64,000 nucleotides of DNA from positions 260,483 through 324,482 of the forward strand of contig CAXTNT010000002.1 of NCBI GenBank assembly GCA_964245825.1, in the 5' to 3' direction. The position numbers were made by a program, and so were the translations under genes. Source of the DNA: CAJCIY01 sp964245825 (GTDB taxonomy: Bacteria; Actinomycetota; Actinomycetes; Mycobacteriales; CAJCIY01). Below are positions 36,762 to 44,704 of this stretch, piece after piece. The notes under the pieces were generated by a model. That model searched no databases. It was not told the DNA's origin and worked only from the letters and a program-made list of their open reading frames with translations. The first letter of the stretch is position 1; each line of letters opens with the position of its first letter.

Positions 36762-37583
36762 TCAGCTGCGTACGTAGGTGACATCGCCGCGGTAGCGGTC
36801 GAAGCCGAGGTGTTCGTACAGGGCCATGGCCCGCGGGTTGTCGTCGTCGACGTACAGCAGCACCGTCGGCACGCCGAGGTCGGCGAGGTGGTGCAGGCCC
36901 CGCAGGGTGAGCGCCCGGCCGAGGCCGCCCCCCGCCGCCCCCGGGTCGACGCCCACGACGTAGACCTCGCCCAGGCCGCCCTCGACCTTGGTCCAGTGGA
37001 AGCCGACGAGCCGGCCGTCGCGCTCGGCCAGGAAGAAGCCGGCCGGGTCGAACCACGGTGCGGCCTCGCGGCCCGCGAGGTCGGCCGCCTGCCAGCGCCC
37101 CTGCTCGGGGTGATGGCTGAACGCCGCGGCGTTCAACGCCAGCCACCCGGCCTCGTCCTGCCCGGGCCGGAACGTCCGCGCGGTCACGCCCGCCGGCCAC
37201 TCGACCGCCGGCAGGGGCCTGCGGAGGTCCCGGCGCAACTGCCACAGCACCCGGCCGCGGCGGAGCCCGGCCGAGGACGCGAGAGCCTGGGCGGCGGGCA
37301 GGTCGCCGTGCGCCCAGACCGCGTCCGCGTCCAGTGCGCTCAGCAACCCACGACCGACCCCGCGACGGCGGGCGGCGGGGGCCACGACCAGCTCTGCGGT
37401 GCCGTCGCCCGGGGTGGCGTACCCCACGAGGTCTGCGCCGCGGGTCTCCAGGAGGTGGCGGCCGGTCGTGGCCAGCGCCAGCAGGGTCTGCTCCGACAGC
37501 GGCGCGACGCCGTCGGCCTCGGCGGCGGCGGCGGCGAGCCGCCGGACCGCGACGGCGTCGGGCTCGACGGTCCAGCTGGGCAC
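36762..37583 (-). CDS. mshD: Mycothiol synthase (acetyl-CoA:Cys-GlcN-Ins acetyltransferase)
   Basis: Last step of mycothiol synthesis, acetylating the cysteine amine of Cys-GlcN-Ins. The 273-residue length and the two tandem GNAT domains are typical: the first acetyl-CoA loop is near APAARRRGVGRGLL, the second near DPGAAGGGLGRALT. The C-terminus LYEHLGFDRYRGDVTYVR is an MshD hallmark. In mycobacteria mshD also neighbours glnR and phoU/pst genes, as here. With mshA at 55.5 kb, it shows the organism makes mycothiol. Confidence 0.95.
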   Translation of the reverse strand: MPSWTVEPDAVAVRRLAAAAAEADGVAPLSEQTLLALATTGRHLLETRGADLVGYATPGDGTAELVVAPAARRRGVGRGLLSALDADAVWAHGDLPAAQALASSAGLRRGRVLWQLRRDLRRPLPAVEWPAGVTARTFRPGQDEAGWLALNAAAFSHHPEQGRWQAADLAGREAAPWFDPAGFFLAERDGRLVGFHWTKVEGGLGEVYVVGVDPGAAGGGLGRALTLRGLHHLADLGVPTVLLYVDDDNPRAMALYEHLGFDRYRGDVTYVRS

Positions 37584-37593
37584 GCCGCCGACG

Positions 37594-38343
37594 CTAGCGA
37601 GCCGCTCCGGCGGATGCCCCGTCCGGGATGCGGACGGTCTCGGGCTCCTCGGGCAGGGCGACGATCGGCGGCGTGACGAACTTGTAGCCGACGTGCCGCA
37701 CTGTGCCGATCAGCTGCTCGTGGTCGGGACCGAGCTTGGCGCGCAGCCGCCGTACGTGGACGTCGACGGTGCGGGTGCCGCCGTAGTAGTCGTAGCCCCA
37801 CACCTCCTGCAGCAGCTGGGCGCGGGAGAACACCCGCCCCGGGTGCTGCGCCAGGAACTTCAGCAGCTCGAACTCCTTGAACGTCAGCTCGAGCACCCGG
37901 CCGCGCAGTCGGCAGGAGTAGGTCTGCTCGTCGATCACGAGATCGCCGCCGCGGATGAGGCCGTCACCAGGCTCTTGCGCCTGCGCCGCCGACCGGGCCC
38001 GCCCGACCGCCAGCCGCAGCCGCGCCTCGACCTCGGCCGGACCCGCCCCCTGCAGCACCAGGTCGTCGACGCCCCACTCGGGGCTGACGGCCGCGAGGCC
38101 GCCCTCGGTGACGACGGCGAGAAGTGGCGCGGCCAGTCCGGTTGTGCGCAGCAGCCGGCAGAGCGAGCGGGCGCCGATGAGGTCACGTCGGGCGTCGACC
38201 AGCACGACGTCGGCGTCCGGTGCGTCGAGCAGCGCGGCCGGCTCGGCGGGCCGCACGTGCACGCCGTGGCCGAGCAGGCCGAGAGCCGGGAGCAGCTCGT
38301 TGGAGGAGTCGAGGGATGCGGTGAGCAGGAGCAGGACGCCCAT
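37594..38343 (-). CDS. glnR: GlnR, OmpR-family nitrogen regulator
   Basis: A 249-residue orphan response regulator controlling nitrogen assimilation. The N-terminal domain is receiver-like with conserved Asp50 (VVLVDARRDL) but lacks the acidic pair and the usual phosphorylation pocket, as in GlnR. The segments GLAAVSPEWGVDDLVL and ELTFKEFELLKFLAQHPGRV, and the winged-helix end IGTVRHVGYKFV, identify it. GAGAGG precedes the ATG at 38343. No kinase partner is nearby. It lies directly downstream of a divergent alpha/beta hydrolase promoter and upstream of mshD. Confidence 0.93.
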   Translation of the reverse strand: MGVLLLLTASLDSSNELLPALGLLGHGVHVRPAEPAALLDAPDADVVLVDARRDLIGARSLCRLLRTTGLAAPLLAVVTEGGLAAVSPEWGVDDLVLQGAGPAEVEARLRLAVGRARSAAQAQEPGDGLIRGGDLVIDEQTYSCRLRGRVLELTFKEFELLKFLAQHPGRVFSRAQLLQEVWGYDYYGGTRTVDVHVRRLRAKLGPDHEQLIGTVRHVGYKFVTPPIVALPEEPETVRIPDGASAGAAR

Positions 38344-38505
38344 GTCGGCCTCTCGCCTTCGGGGGAAGTCGGTCGGGGGACAGCGACCACCCGGGCGATG
38401 TCCGACGACGACTCGCAAGAGCACGGGCGGTCGGCCGGGAGCTGGCTCCTGGCTCGGACACCGCCGGTGCGTCATTGCAGCGGCCGCGGCAGCAGGATAG
38501 CCCAC

Positions 38506-39408
38506 GTGACGGGCGGGTTTCCTTTCGATGAGCAACAGGGGTCGGCGGTGACCGCCGACGGGGTCCGGCTGCGCACCGTGCACCTCCAGCCCGGAGCGGC
38601 CGCGTCGCCCGGTCTGGCGCTGGTCGTGGCGCCCGGCTTCTCCTGCTCCTGGGAGAAGACGTTCGTCCGACGGGTGGCGCGGTGGTTCTCGGCGTACGCC
38701 GGGGTGCTGGTCGTCGACCTGCGCGGGCAGGGCCGCTCGGGCGGGCTCTGCACGCTGGGCGACGACGAGGCGCTCGACGTGGATGCCGCCGTCGGGGCGG
38801 TTCGGCGGCTCGGGTACGGCATGGTCGCGACCGTCGGCTTCTCGATGGGCGGCGCGGCCGTCGTCCGTCAGGCCGGGCTGTTCGGCGAGCGAACGACGGA
38901 GCCCGTCGACGCGGTCGTGAGCGTCAGCGCAGCCAGCCGCTGGTGGCGGGTCGACACCCCACGGATGCGGCGACTGGAGCGGCTGGCCACAACCGCGGCC
39001 GGGCGGGCCGTGACCAGGCGGGTGCTCGGCACCCGCATCGACCCGGGCGCGCACCGGCGCCAGCCGGCCTCGCCGGAGGAGGTCGTCGGCCGCATCGCGC
39101 CGGTGCCCCTGCTGGTGGTGCATGGCGACCGCGACCCCTACCTCCTGCCCGCCAACGCCGTCGAGCTGCACGCGGCGGCCCGCGATCCCAGGGAGCTGTG
39201 GATCTGGCCCGGCTACGGGCACGCCGAGCTCGCACTGACGCGCGAGCACGTCGAGCGCATCGCCGATCATCTGGCCACCGTGCTGACCGTCGCCAGGGCG
39301 GGCGCGATCCCGGCAACGACCCCCCCGCCAGCCTCGGCGTCGGGCCCACCGCCCAGGGGGGATGCGACCCGGCCCGCGGGCGGCGGTGCGACCATGGCCC
39401 AGCCATGA
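38506..39408 (+). CDS. Alpha/beta hydrolase
   Basis: A 300-residue alpha/beta hydrolase. The nucleophile is Ser113 in GFSMGG, the acid lies in VVHGDRDPY (Asp208 or Asp210) and the base is His239 in GYGHAE. The FSCSWEKTFVRR region near residue 45 supplies the oxyanion side. The last 40 residues are Pro/Ala-rich and probably disordered. CAGGAT ends 7 nt before the GTG, so the message seems leaderless. It is translationally coupled (ATGA) to a membrane protein gene. Substrate unknown; it could be an esterase or lysophospholipase-like enzyme. Confidence 0.85.
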   Translation: MTGGFPFDEQQGSAVTADGVRLRTVHLQPGAAASPGLALVVAPGFSCSWEKTFVRRVARWFSAYAGVLVVDLRGQGRSGGLCTLGDDEALDVDAAVGAVRRLGYGMVATVGFSMGGAAVVRQAGLFGERTTEPVDAVVSVSAASRWWRVDTPRMRRLERLATTAAGRAVTRRVLGTRIDPGAHRRQPASPEEVVGRIAPVPLLVVHGDRDPYLLPANAVELHAAARDPRELWIWPGYGHAELALTREHVERIADHLATVLTVARAGAIPATTPPPASASGPPPRGDATRPAGGGATMAQP

Positions 39409-40205
39409 GCCTGCCGGGGACCGACGCGCCGACGGCGCCGGCGGTCCGGCTGCCGCGCCCGGTCGCGCCGCGGGGTCTGGTCATGCCGCTGGTGGCGGTC
39501 CTCACGGCGGTGCTCGGCGCCGGACTCGCGGTGGCCGGGCCCCGCGCGCTGCTGCTGCTCGTCCTGATCCCGGTCCAGGCGCTGCTCGCGGTCTGCTGGC
39601 TGGCCCTCGCCGCCGTCCCGGCCCGCCTGGCGGGGGGCGCCGTCGCCACCGCCGCGGCGGTTCTCGGCGATGTCGTGCTTGCGACCGAGCAGCACCCCGG
39701 ACTCGGGGCGTTGGCCGGGGTGGTCGGGCTGGGGGTGGTCGCCGCCGTCCTCGGCCAGCTCCTGCGACAGGACCGCTCGCGGGTCACCGACGTGCTCGCC
39801 GCCCAGACCTCGGCGGTGCTGCTCGCGGTCGCCGTCGCACCCCTGGTGTCGCTGCCCGCGTACGCCCGGGGTGACCGCGCCGTCGCGGTCGCCCTGGCCA
39901 CGCTCGGGCTGTGCGTCCTGACCGCCGAAGCGGGCGGCCGGCTGCTGCCGGTGGGCACCGCCACGGGTCGCCTGCTGGCCGCACTGGTGCTGGGCGGCGG
40001 CGCCGGTGCCGGCCTCGGCGCGGCCGTCCTGGGTGGCACCGGCGCCGCGGTCGGCGCCGCCGCGGCGGCCCTCACCGTGGCGGCCGACGTGGTCGTGGGC
40101 GCGGTCGCGGGCGGGCGGCGGATCGCCCGGCCGCTCGGCGCGCTGCTCCCCTTCGCGCTCGTGGCGCCCGGCGTGTACGTGCTGGGCCGGCTGATGCTCG
40201 GGTGA
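39405..40205 (+). CDS. Integral membrane protein of unknown function
   Basis: A 266-residue protein with about seven or eight hydrophobic helices from residue 25 onward, rich in Ala, Gly, Val and Leu. I see no catalytic or transport motif. It overlaps both neighbours (ATGA upstream, GTGA downstream), so it is expressed with the hydrolase and the DUF2993 lipoprotein-like gene and may act at the cell envelope with them. Confidence 0.75.
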   Translation: MSLPGTDAPTAPAVRLPRPVAPRGLVMPLVAVLTAVLGAGLAVAGPRALLLLVLIPVQALLAVCWLALAAVPARLAGGAVATAAAVLGDVVLATEQHPGLGALAGVVGLGVVAAVLGQLLRQDRSRVTDVLAAQTSAVLLAVAVAPLVSLPAYARGDRAVAVALATLGLCVLTAEAGGRLLPVGTATGRLLAALVLGGGAGAGLGAAVLGGTGAAVGAAAAALTVAADVVVGAVAGGRRIARPLGALLPFALVAPGVYVLGRLMLG

Positions 40206-40927
40206 TCCGGCGTGCCCTGCTCCTGATCGTGGTCGCGCTGGCGGTCCTGCTGGTCGTCGCCGACCGGCTCACGGCGCAGGCCGCGGCCCACGCGCTGTCG
40301 GTGCGCGCGCGCCAGAGCGGGCAGCTGGCCAGCGACCCGACCGTCAACATCAAGGGCTTCCCGTTCCTCACGCAGGCCGTGCGCGGGCGGTACACGGAGA
40401 TCGACATCACCACCCACGGCATTCACCGCGACGGCCTGCGGCTGGACACGGTGACCGGGCGCTTCCGCGGGGTGCACGTCGGGCTCGCCGCCGCCCTGGA
40501 CGGGCGCGTCTCCGCCGTCCCGATCGACCAGGCGTCAGGGACGGTGGACGTGACGTACGCCGACCTCGACGCCTTCTTGGCCCCCCGGCGCATCAGCGTG
40601 CGGGCCGTGGGCGGCGTCCTGGAGGTCAGTGGCATGGCGACCGCAGCGGGCAAGCGCGTCCTGGTCGCCGGCCCGGTGCAGGTCACCCTGACCGGCGGGG
40701 TGCTCGCCCTCATCCCGACGGCCGGGTCGCTGCGCCCGGCGGCCGGGCTCCTGCCCGCCGCCGCCGGCCGCGCCGCCGCGGCGGCGCTGACCGTCCGGGT
40801 GACCCTCAGCGCGCTGCCCTTCGGACTGACCCTGCGCTCGCTCGCCGTGGAGCCGACGGAGCTGACGATCTCCGCGGCGGCCAGCGGTCTCGTGGTCCCG
40901 GTGCCGGACGACGCGGCACAGGGCTGA
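40202..40927 (+). CDS. DUF2993 (LmeA-like) exported lipid-binding protein
   Basis: A 241-residue protein with an N-terminal signal anchor (about residues 5-22) and a DUF2993 domain: the GFPFLTQAVRGRYTEIDI block and the later LPFGLTLRSLAVEPTELTISA segment are characteristic. LmeA of mycobacteria binds phospholipid and is needed for lipomannan elongation. The same envelope role is possible here, but family members are diverse. GTGA overlap with the upstream membrane protein. Confidence 0.83.
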   Translation: MIRRALLLIVVALAVLLVVADRLTAQAAAHALSVRARQSGQLASDPTVNIKGFPFLTQAVRGRYTEIDITTHGIHRDGLRLDTVTGRFRGVHVGLAAALDGRVSAVPIDQASGTVDVTYADLDAFLAPRRISVRAVGGVLEVSGMATAAGKRVLVAGPVQVTLTGGVLALIPTAGSLRPAAGLLPAAAGRAAAAALTVRVTLSALPFGLTLRSLAVEPTELTISAAASGLVVPVPDDAAQG

Positions 40928-41028
40928 GCGGCCCACGGGCATGGATCGGTGCCGGACACCGTTGCGGCCAGTGTGCATGGGTCTGCGGCAGCCGGTCGAC
41001 AAGACCGCGGCGCGCCCGCCGCGTCGGT

Positions 41029-41034
41029 TACCCT
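41029..41034 (+). promoter_or_regulatory. -10 element of the cysteine-leader/sseA operon
   Basis: TACCCT ends 7 nt before the GTG of the leader peptide, so the leader should be translated from a leaderless message, as for Cys-rich leaders known from mycobacteria. Confidence 0.55.
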
Positions 41035-41041
41035 CGTACCC

Positions 41042-41107
41042 GTGGAGCTGACCCGTCGACGTGTCGTCGACCTCTGCCGTCTGCACAGCTCCCTCTGTCG
41101 TTCCTGA
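41042..41107 (+). CDS. Cys-containing leader peptide upstream of sseA
   Basis: A 21-residue leaderless reading frame (ELTRRRVVDLCRLHSSLCRS after the start), with two Cys codons (TGC at position 12, TGT at 19). The RR-x-VDLCR pattern matches the Cys-rich leader peptides found before sulfur genes in actinobacteria (Ms4527A-like family), where ribosome stalling at Cys codons under low cysteine raises expression of the downstream genes. It is followed by a hairpin that starts at its stop codon and by a small coupled frame before sseA. Confidence 0.8.
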   Translation: MELTRRRVVDLCRLHSSLCRS

Positions 41108-41165
41108 CGCCCGGTCCAGCAGCACCCGTCTCCCGTCAGGAGCACCTCCGTGTCGGTCTCGACAC
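41103..41165 (+). promoter_or_regulatory. Attenuator-like hairpins between leader peptide and sseA
   Basis: CCTGACG (41103-41109, containing the leader stop) can pair with CGTCAGG (41134-41140); the second arm overlaps the AGGAG ribosome-binding site (41138-41142) of the next small frame. A second hairpin GTGTCG-GTCT-CGACAC (41150-41165) begins at that frame's GTG. A ribosome stalled at the late Cys codon (41096-41098) would cover the first arm and free the site. This is a model from base pairing, not tested. Confidence 0.5.
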
Positions 41166-41245
41166 AGCCCCAACCCGAGCCGGTTGCCGGGCGTGCCCAC
41201 GCCGTCATCAGCACTCCCCATCCCGAGAGGAACGTGATCGCATGA
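41150..41245 (+). CDS. Small frame coupling the leader to sseA
   Basis: A 31-codon frame starting at GTG 41150, with AGGAG 7 nt upstream and a TGA that overlaps the sseA ATG (ATGA). The peptide is Pro-rich and has no known domain. Its likely purpose is to carry ribosomes to the sseA start. sseA also has its own GAGAGGA site at about 41225-41231, so coupling may be only partial. The frame could be fortuitous, but the ribosome-binding site and the exact 4-bp overlap argue for use. Confidence 0.4.
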   Translation: MSVSTQPQPEPVAGRAHAVISTPHPERNVIA

Positions 41246-42075
41246 GTCGCACCGACGCGCTCGTGGACATCGCCTGGGTCGAGGCCCACAGCGAGGACCC
41301 GAAGGTCGTCCTCGTCGAGGTCGACGAGGACACCACCGCCTACGAGAAGGGCCACCTCGCCGGCGCGGTGCGGCTGGACTGGAAGGCCGACCTGCAGGAC
41401 CCGGTACGCCGGGACTTCGTGGACAAGGCCGGCTTCGAGGCCCTGCTGTCGTCCCGGGGCATCGGCAACGACGACACCGTCGTGCTCTACGGCGGCAACA
41501 ACAACTGGTTCGCCGCGTACGCCTACTGGTACTTCAAGGTCTACGGGCACCCCGACGTGCGGCTGCTCGACGGTGGGCGCAAGAAGTGGGAGCTGGAGTC
41601 CAAGCCGCTGACCACGGACGTGCCCGACCGCCCCGCCACCACGTACACGGCGCAGGAGGCCGACAGCTCGATCCGCGCGCTGCGCGACGAGGTCGGCGCG
41701 GCCCTGGGTCGGGACAACCTGGTCGACGTCCGCTCACCGGACGAGTTCGCCGGCCGGCTGCTCGCGCCGGCGCACCTGCCGCAGGAGCAGTCCCAGCGGC
41801 CGGGGCACATCCCGGGTGCCAAGAACATCCCGTGGGCCAAGGCCGCCAACGAGGACGGGACGTTCAAGAGCCCGGAGGAGCTGACCAGCCTGTACGAGGG
41901 CGCCGGCGTCGACCTGGGCAGGGACACCATCGCCTACTGCCGCATCGGCGAGCGGAGCGCGCACACCTGGTTCGTGCTGCACGAGATCCTCGGCCAGCCG
42001 AACGTGAAGAACTACGACGGGTCCTGGACCGAGTACGGGTCGCTGGTCGGTGTCCCGATCGAGCTGGGCGACTGA
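41242..42075 (+). CDS. sseA: Thiosulfate/3-mercaptopyruvate sulfurtransferase (rhodanese)
   Basis: A 277-residue two-domain rhodanese that moves sulfane sulfur from thiosulfate to an acceptor. The inactive first domain covers about residues 1-140. The catalytic loop is CRIGERS with Cys233 in the second. The CRIGERS loop and the N-terminal EVDEDTTAYEKGHLAGAVRL block are typical of actinobacterial SseA/CysA2. It lies behind a Cys leader peptide and overlaps DUF1416 by one base; that pair is common in actinobacteria. Expression is probably raised when cysteine is scarce. Confidence 0.94.
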   Translation: MSRTDALVDIAWVEAHSEDPKVVLVEVDEDTTAYEKGHLAGAVRLDWKADLQDPVRRDFVDKAGFEALLSSRGIGNDDTVVLYGGNNNWFAAYAYWYFKVYGHPDVRLLDGGRKKWELESKPLTTDVPDRPATTYTAQEADSSIRALRDEVGAALGRDNLVDVRSPDEFAGRLLAPAHLPQEQSQRPGHIPGAKNIPWAKAANEDGTFKSPEELTSLYEGAGVDLGRDTIAYCRIGERSAHTWFVLHEILGQPNVKNYDGSWTEYGSLVGVPIELGD

Positions 42076-42371
42076 TGAGCTGCACCCCACCGGTGGGTGG
42101 TGTGCCGCTCGCCGGCGTCGACACGGCCAAGGAGACCGTCATCGACGGGCGGGTGCGGGCCGGCGGGGCGCCCGTGCCCGGCGCGTACGTGCGACTCCTC
42201 GACGGTGGAGGCGACTTCACCGCCGAGGTGGTCACCGACGAGGCCGGCACGTTCCGCTTCTTCGCCCGCCCCGGTGACTGGACGGTGCGCGCCCTGTCGC
42301 CGGTGGGCAACGGCACCCGCGCGGTGACGGCCGAGCGCGGCCGGTCGGCGGACGCCAGCATCGACGTCTGA
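42075..42371 (+). CDS. DUF1416 family protein
   Basis: A 98-residue protein of the DUF1416 family, built like a carboxypeptidase regulatory-like (transthyretin-fold) domain: GGAPVPGAYVRLLD, then DEAGTFRFFARPGDWTVRAL. A single cysteine (Cys3) follows the start. It is translationally linked to sseA by a one-base overlap, and the same order is seen widely in actinobacteria, which points to sulfur metabolism. The molecular function is not known. Confidence 0.88.
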   Translation: MSCTPPVGGVPLAGVDTAKETVIDGRVRAGGAPVPGAYVRLLDGGGDFTAEVVTDEAGTFRFFARPGDWTVRALSPVGNGTRAVTAERGRSADASIDV

Positions 42372-42385
42372 CCGGGCGGCGCACG

Positions 42386-42751
42386 TCAGTACACGAGCGC
42401 CTGGACGCCGTCGGCGAGAACCTCCTCCACGAGGCTCGCGGAGCCCGCGATCCGCACGCCCGGCAGCACGTCGGGTTCGGTGATCCCGCGGCGGGCCGCG
42501 CACTGCGTGCACAGCGTGACCCGGCCGCCGGTCAGCACCGCGTCCCGCAGGTCGGCCAGCGGCGCGGAGTGGGCCAGCACGAACTCCTCGGCCCGGCCCG
42601 GCACCGCGTACCAGGCAGACTCCCCGGTCAGCCACAGGGACACGGCGGCGCCGGCGGCGACCGCGGTCGCGGCCAGCGTGAACCCCTGGGCGCACCGTTC
42701 GGGGGCGTCGGCGCCAGCCGTCAACGTGACCACCAGCGCGCGCACCGTCAC
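42386..42751 (-). CDS. DsrE/DsrF-like sulfur-transfer family protein
   Basis: A 121-residue DsrE-fold protein. A CxxC pair in VTLCTQCAARRGI sits where many DsrE/TusD proteins carry the sulfur-accepting cysteine, and the N-terminal beta-alpha unit is typical. It converges with DUF1416 and stands 29 bp from the divergent acyl-CoA dehydrogenase. A role in sulfane-sulfur relay near the rhodanese is plausible from context; no partner subunits are adjacent. Confidence 0.8.
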   Translation of the reverse strand: MTVRALVVTLTAGADAPERCAQGFTLAATAVAAGAAVSLWLTGESAWYAVPGRAEEFVLAHSAPLADLRDAVLTGGRVTLCTQCAARRGITEPDVLPGVRIAGSASLVEEVLADGVQALVY

Positions 42752-42767
42752 ACCGTAGGCGCGCGGC

Positions 42768-42773
42768 TAGGTT
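42768..42773 (+). promoter_or_regulatory. -10 element, leaderless
   Basis: TAGGTT ends 7 nt before the GTG at 42781. This spacing decides the start over a TTG at 42772, which overlaps the element. Confidence 0.5.
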
Positions 42774-42780
42774 GCCGGTC

Positions 42781-43920
42781 GTGGACTTCACCTGCAGCCC
42801 CGAGCAGGTCGCCCTGCGGGACTCGGTCCGGGCCTTGGCCGCACAGGTCGTCGCGCCGGGGGCCGCGGAGCGCGACCGGGAGGGGCGGTTCGACCGCGAC
42901 ATCTGGCAGGCCCTCGCCGACAACGGCGTCGTCGGCCTGCCGATCCCGGAGGAGTACGGCGGCTCCGGCGGCTCGATCCTGGACTGTGCGTACGCGAACG
43001 AGGCCCTCGCCGAAGGCGGCCACGACGGCGGCCTCAACCTCAGCCTCGGCGCGCACTGGGTGATCTCGATGGTGCCGATCTGGCTGCACGGCAGCGAGGA
43101 GCTCAAGCGGCGGTGGCTGCCGGGGCTGTGCGACGGTTCACTGATCGGCGCGTGGGCCTCGACCGAGCCGGAGGCGGGGTCGGACGCGGCGTCGCTGCGG
43201 GCGTCCGCGGTCCGGGACGGCCCGGACTGGATCCTCAACGGCACCAAGATGTTCATCACCAACGGCCCCATCGCCGACGTCTGCACCGTGCTGGCGAAGA
43301 CCGACGAGCGCGGCGCGACCGCCTTCGTGGTGGACACCACCAACCCTGGCTTCTCCGTCGGTCGCGAGCTGGACAAGATGGGCTGCCGCTCCTCGCCCAC
43401 CAGCGAGGTGGTGCTGACCGACTGCCGGGTGCCCGACAGCGCAATCCTGGGGGTCGAGGGCGAGGCGCTCTGGCGGGTGGCCTTCGAGTGCTTCGACTGG
43501 GAGCGCACGGTCATGATCGCCGGTACGGTCGGCGGGATGCAGGCGACCCTCGACGCGTCGGTCCGGTACGCCAAGGAGCGGCACCAGTTCGGCAAGCCCA
43601 TCGCAGCCCACCAGGTGATTGCGCACAAGCTCGCCGACATGAAGATCAATCTCGAGATCACCCGTACCGCCGTCTACCGGGCCGCGTGGCTCAAGCAGCA
43701 CGGTCAGCCGCACCAGGTCGAGGCCTCGATCGCCAAGGTGCTGGTCGGGCGGCTATCGGTGGAGAACGCGCTGGAGGCGATCCAGATCCACGGCGGGTAC
43801 GGCTACCTCCGCGACTTCCCGGCCGAGCGGTCGCTCCGCGATGCCAAGCTCGCGAGCATCGGTGGCGGGACGACGGAGATCCAGAAAATGATCATCTCTC
43901 GCGCACTGCTCGCGGACTGA
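42781..43920 (+). CDS. Acyl-CoA dehydrogenase
   Basis: A 379-residue FAD enzyme. FAD contacts are in WASTEPEAGSDAA and the adenine/phosphate region in QIHGGYGYL. The base position is Gly362 (IGGGTTE), while Glu241 in FDWERTVMIAG fits the isovaleryl/long-chain position. The substrate is unknown. A leaderless promoter (TAGGTT) precedes it, and the nitrobindin-like gene follows after 2 bp. Why a dehydrogenase stands in a sulfur/heme neighbourhood is unclear. Confidence 0.92.
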   Translation: MDFTCSPEQVALRDSVRALAAQVVAPGAAERDREGRFDRDIWQALADNGVVGLPIPEEYGGSGGSILDCAYANEALAEGGHDGGLNLSLGAHWVISMVPIWLHGSEELKRRWLPGLCDGSLIGAWASTEPEAGSDAASLRASAVRDGPDWILNGTKMFITNGPIADVCTVLAKTDERGATAFVVDTTNPGFSVGRELDKMGCRSSPTSEVVLTDCRVPDSAILGVEGEALWRVAFECFDWERTVMIAGTVGGMQATLDASVRYAKERHQFGKPIAAHQVIAHKLADMKINLEITRTAVYRAAWLKQHGQPHQVEASIAKVLVGRLSVENALEAIQIHGGYGYLRDFPAERSLRDAKLASIGGGTTEIQKMIISRALLAD

Positions 43921-43922
43921 CC

Positions 43923-44411
43923 GTGTTCGAGATCCCCGAGGGGCTGGACCTGGCCCTCGTTCCGATGGCCTTCCTGATCGGCGAGTGGGCCGGGGTCGGC
44001 GTCGTCGAGTATCCGACGATGGTCACGCGGGACTACCGCCACTACCTCACCATCGAGGTCGTCCCCGGCAAGGCGGTCCTCCGCCACACCTCCGAGACGT
44101 GGTTCGTCGCAGGCGGCACCACCTCGCAGTGGGAGTCGGGCTTCTGGCGGCCGGGCGACGCGGTGACCGACGTGGAGCTGCTGGTCGCCCACGCCGGCGG
44201 GATCGTGGAGGTGCTCTACGGCACCGTGCGCGGCCTGTCGGTGGAGCTGGGCACCGATGCGGTCATGTCGACCCAGACCGGCGCCCGGGCCAGCGCCTCG
44301 ACCCGGTCGTACGGGCAGGTGGAGGGTGACCTCGCGTACGCGATCCACCTCGCGACGCCGGGGGTGCCGATGACCGGCCATGCCGGCGCCCGGCTGGTCA
44401 AGGTCGGCTGA
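43923..44411 (+). CDS. Nitrobindin-like heme-binding beta-barrel (FABP family/DUF1794)
   Basis: A 162-residue beta-barrel. The GEWAGVGVVEYPT motif near residue 18 and the late MTGHAGARLVKV segment, whose His would be the axial heme ligand, match nitrobindins (THAP4-like, Rv2717c-type). Such proteins hold ferric heme and react with NO or peroxynitrite. The GTG start is 2 bp after the dehydrogenase stop, so the two are cotranscribed. In several actinobacteria the gene is next to ygfZ, as here. Confidence 0.88.
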   Translation: MFEIPEGLDLALVPMAFLIGEWAGVGVVEYPTMVTRDYRHYLTIEVVPGKAVLRHTSETWFVAGGTTSQWESGFWRPGDAVTDVELLVAHAGGIVEVLYGTVRGLSVELGTDAVMSTQTGARASASTRSYGQVEGDLAYAIHLATPGVPMTGHAGARLVKVG

Positions 44412-44425
44412 GCGGGGGGGTGGGA

Positions 44426-44664
44426 GACCCCGGGCCTGCTCCTGCGCCGTAGCGAGGCCGTCTGGACGAGGACGGAGCCCGGGGTCCGGTGTCTGCCTGG
44501 TACTCGCCGAGCCGGGAGGGCTGGTGAGTGCGTCCCTCACGTGGCTAGCGGGCAGCCACCTCACGCGTCCGATGGGTATGCAACTGCGGACCACCTCCCT
44601 TCTCGTGTGCGCAGCAGGGTACGACGTCAGACCCGGCGACGCCACCGATTCCGGACTCGCCGGG
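44426..44664 (+). other. Intergenic region rich in inverted repeats, candidate structured RNA
   Basis: Between the nitrobindin-like gene and ygfZ (44412-44704) there are several perfect stems: GACCCCGGGC (44426-44435) with GCCCGGGGTC (44477-44486); GTGAG/CTCAC (44524-44540); GTGGCT/AGCCAC (44541-44559); GTCCG/CGGAC (44567-44591); CCCGGCGA (44632-44639) with TCGCCGGG (44657-44664). The first pair probably ends the upstream transcript. The others could be an untranslated leader of ygfZ or a separate small RNA. It fits no riboswitch I recognise. Confidence 0.4.
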
Positions 44665-44704
44665 CGCAGGGGAATGGCAGGCCGGCGACGGCCGATACTC
44701 AGGT

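Noticed and set aside
38472..38505. A longer start for the alpha/beta hydrolase gene upstream of 38506
   Set aside because: The extension would overlap the glnR promoter region and lacks similarity; CAGGAT 7 nt before GTG 38506 supports the shorter form.
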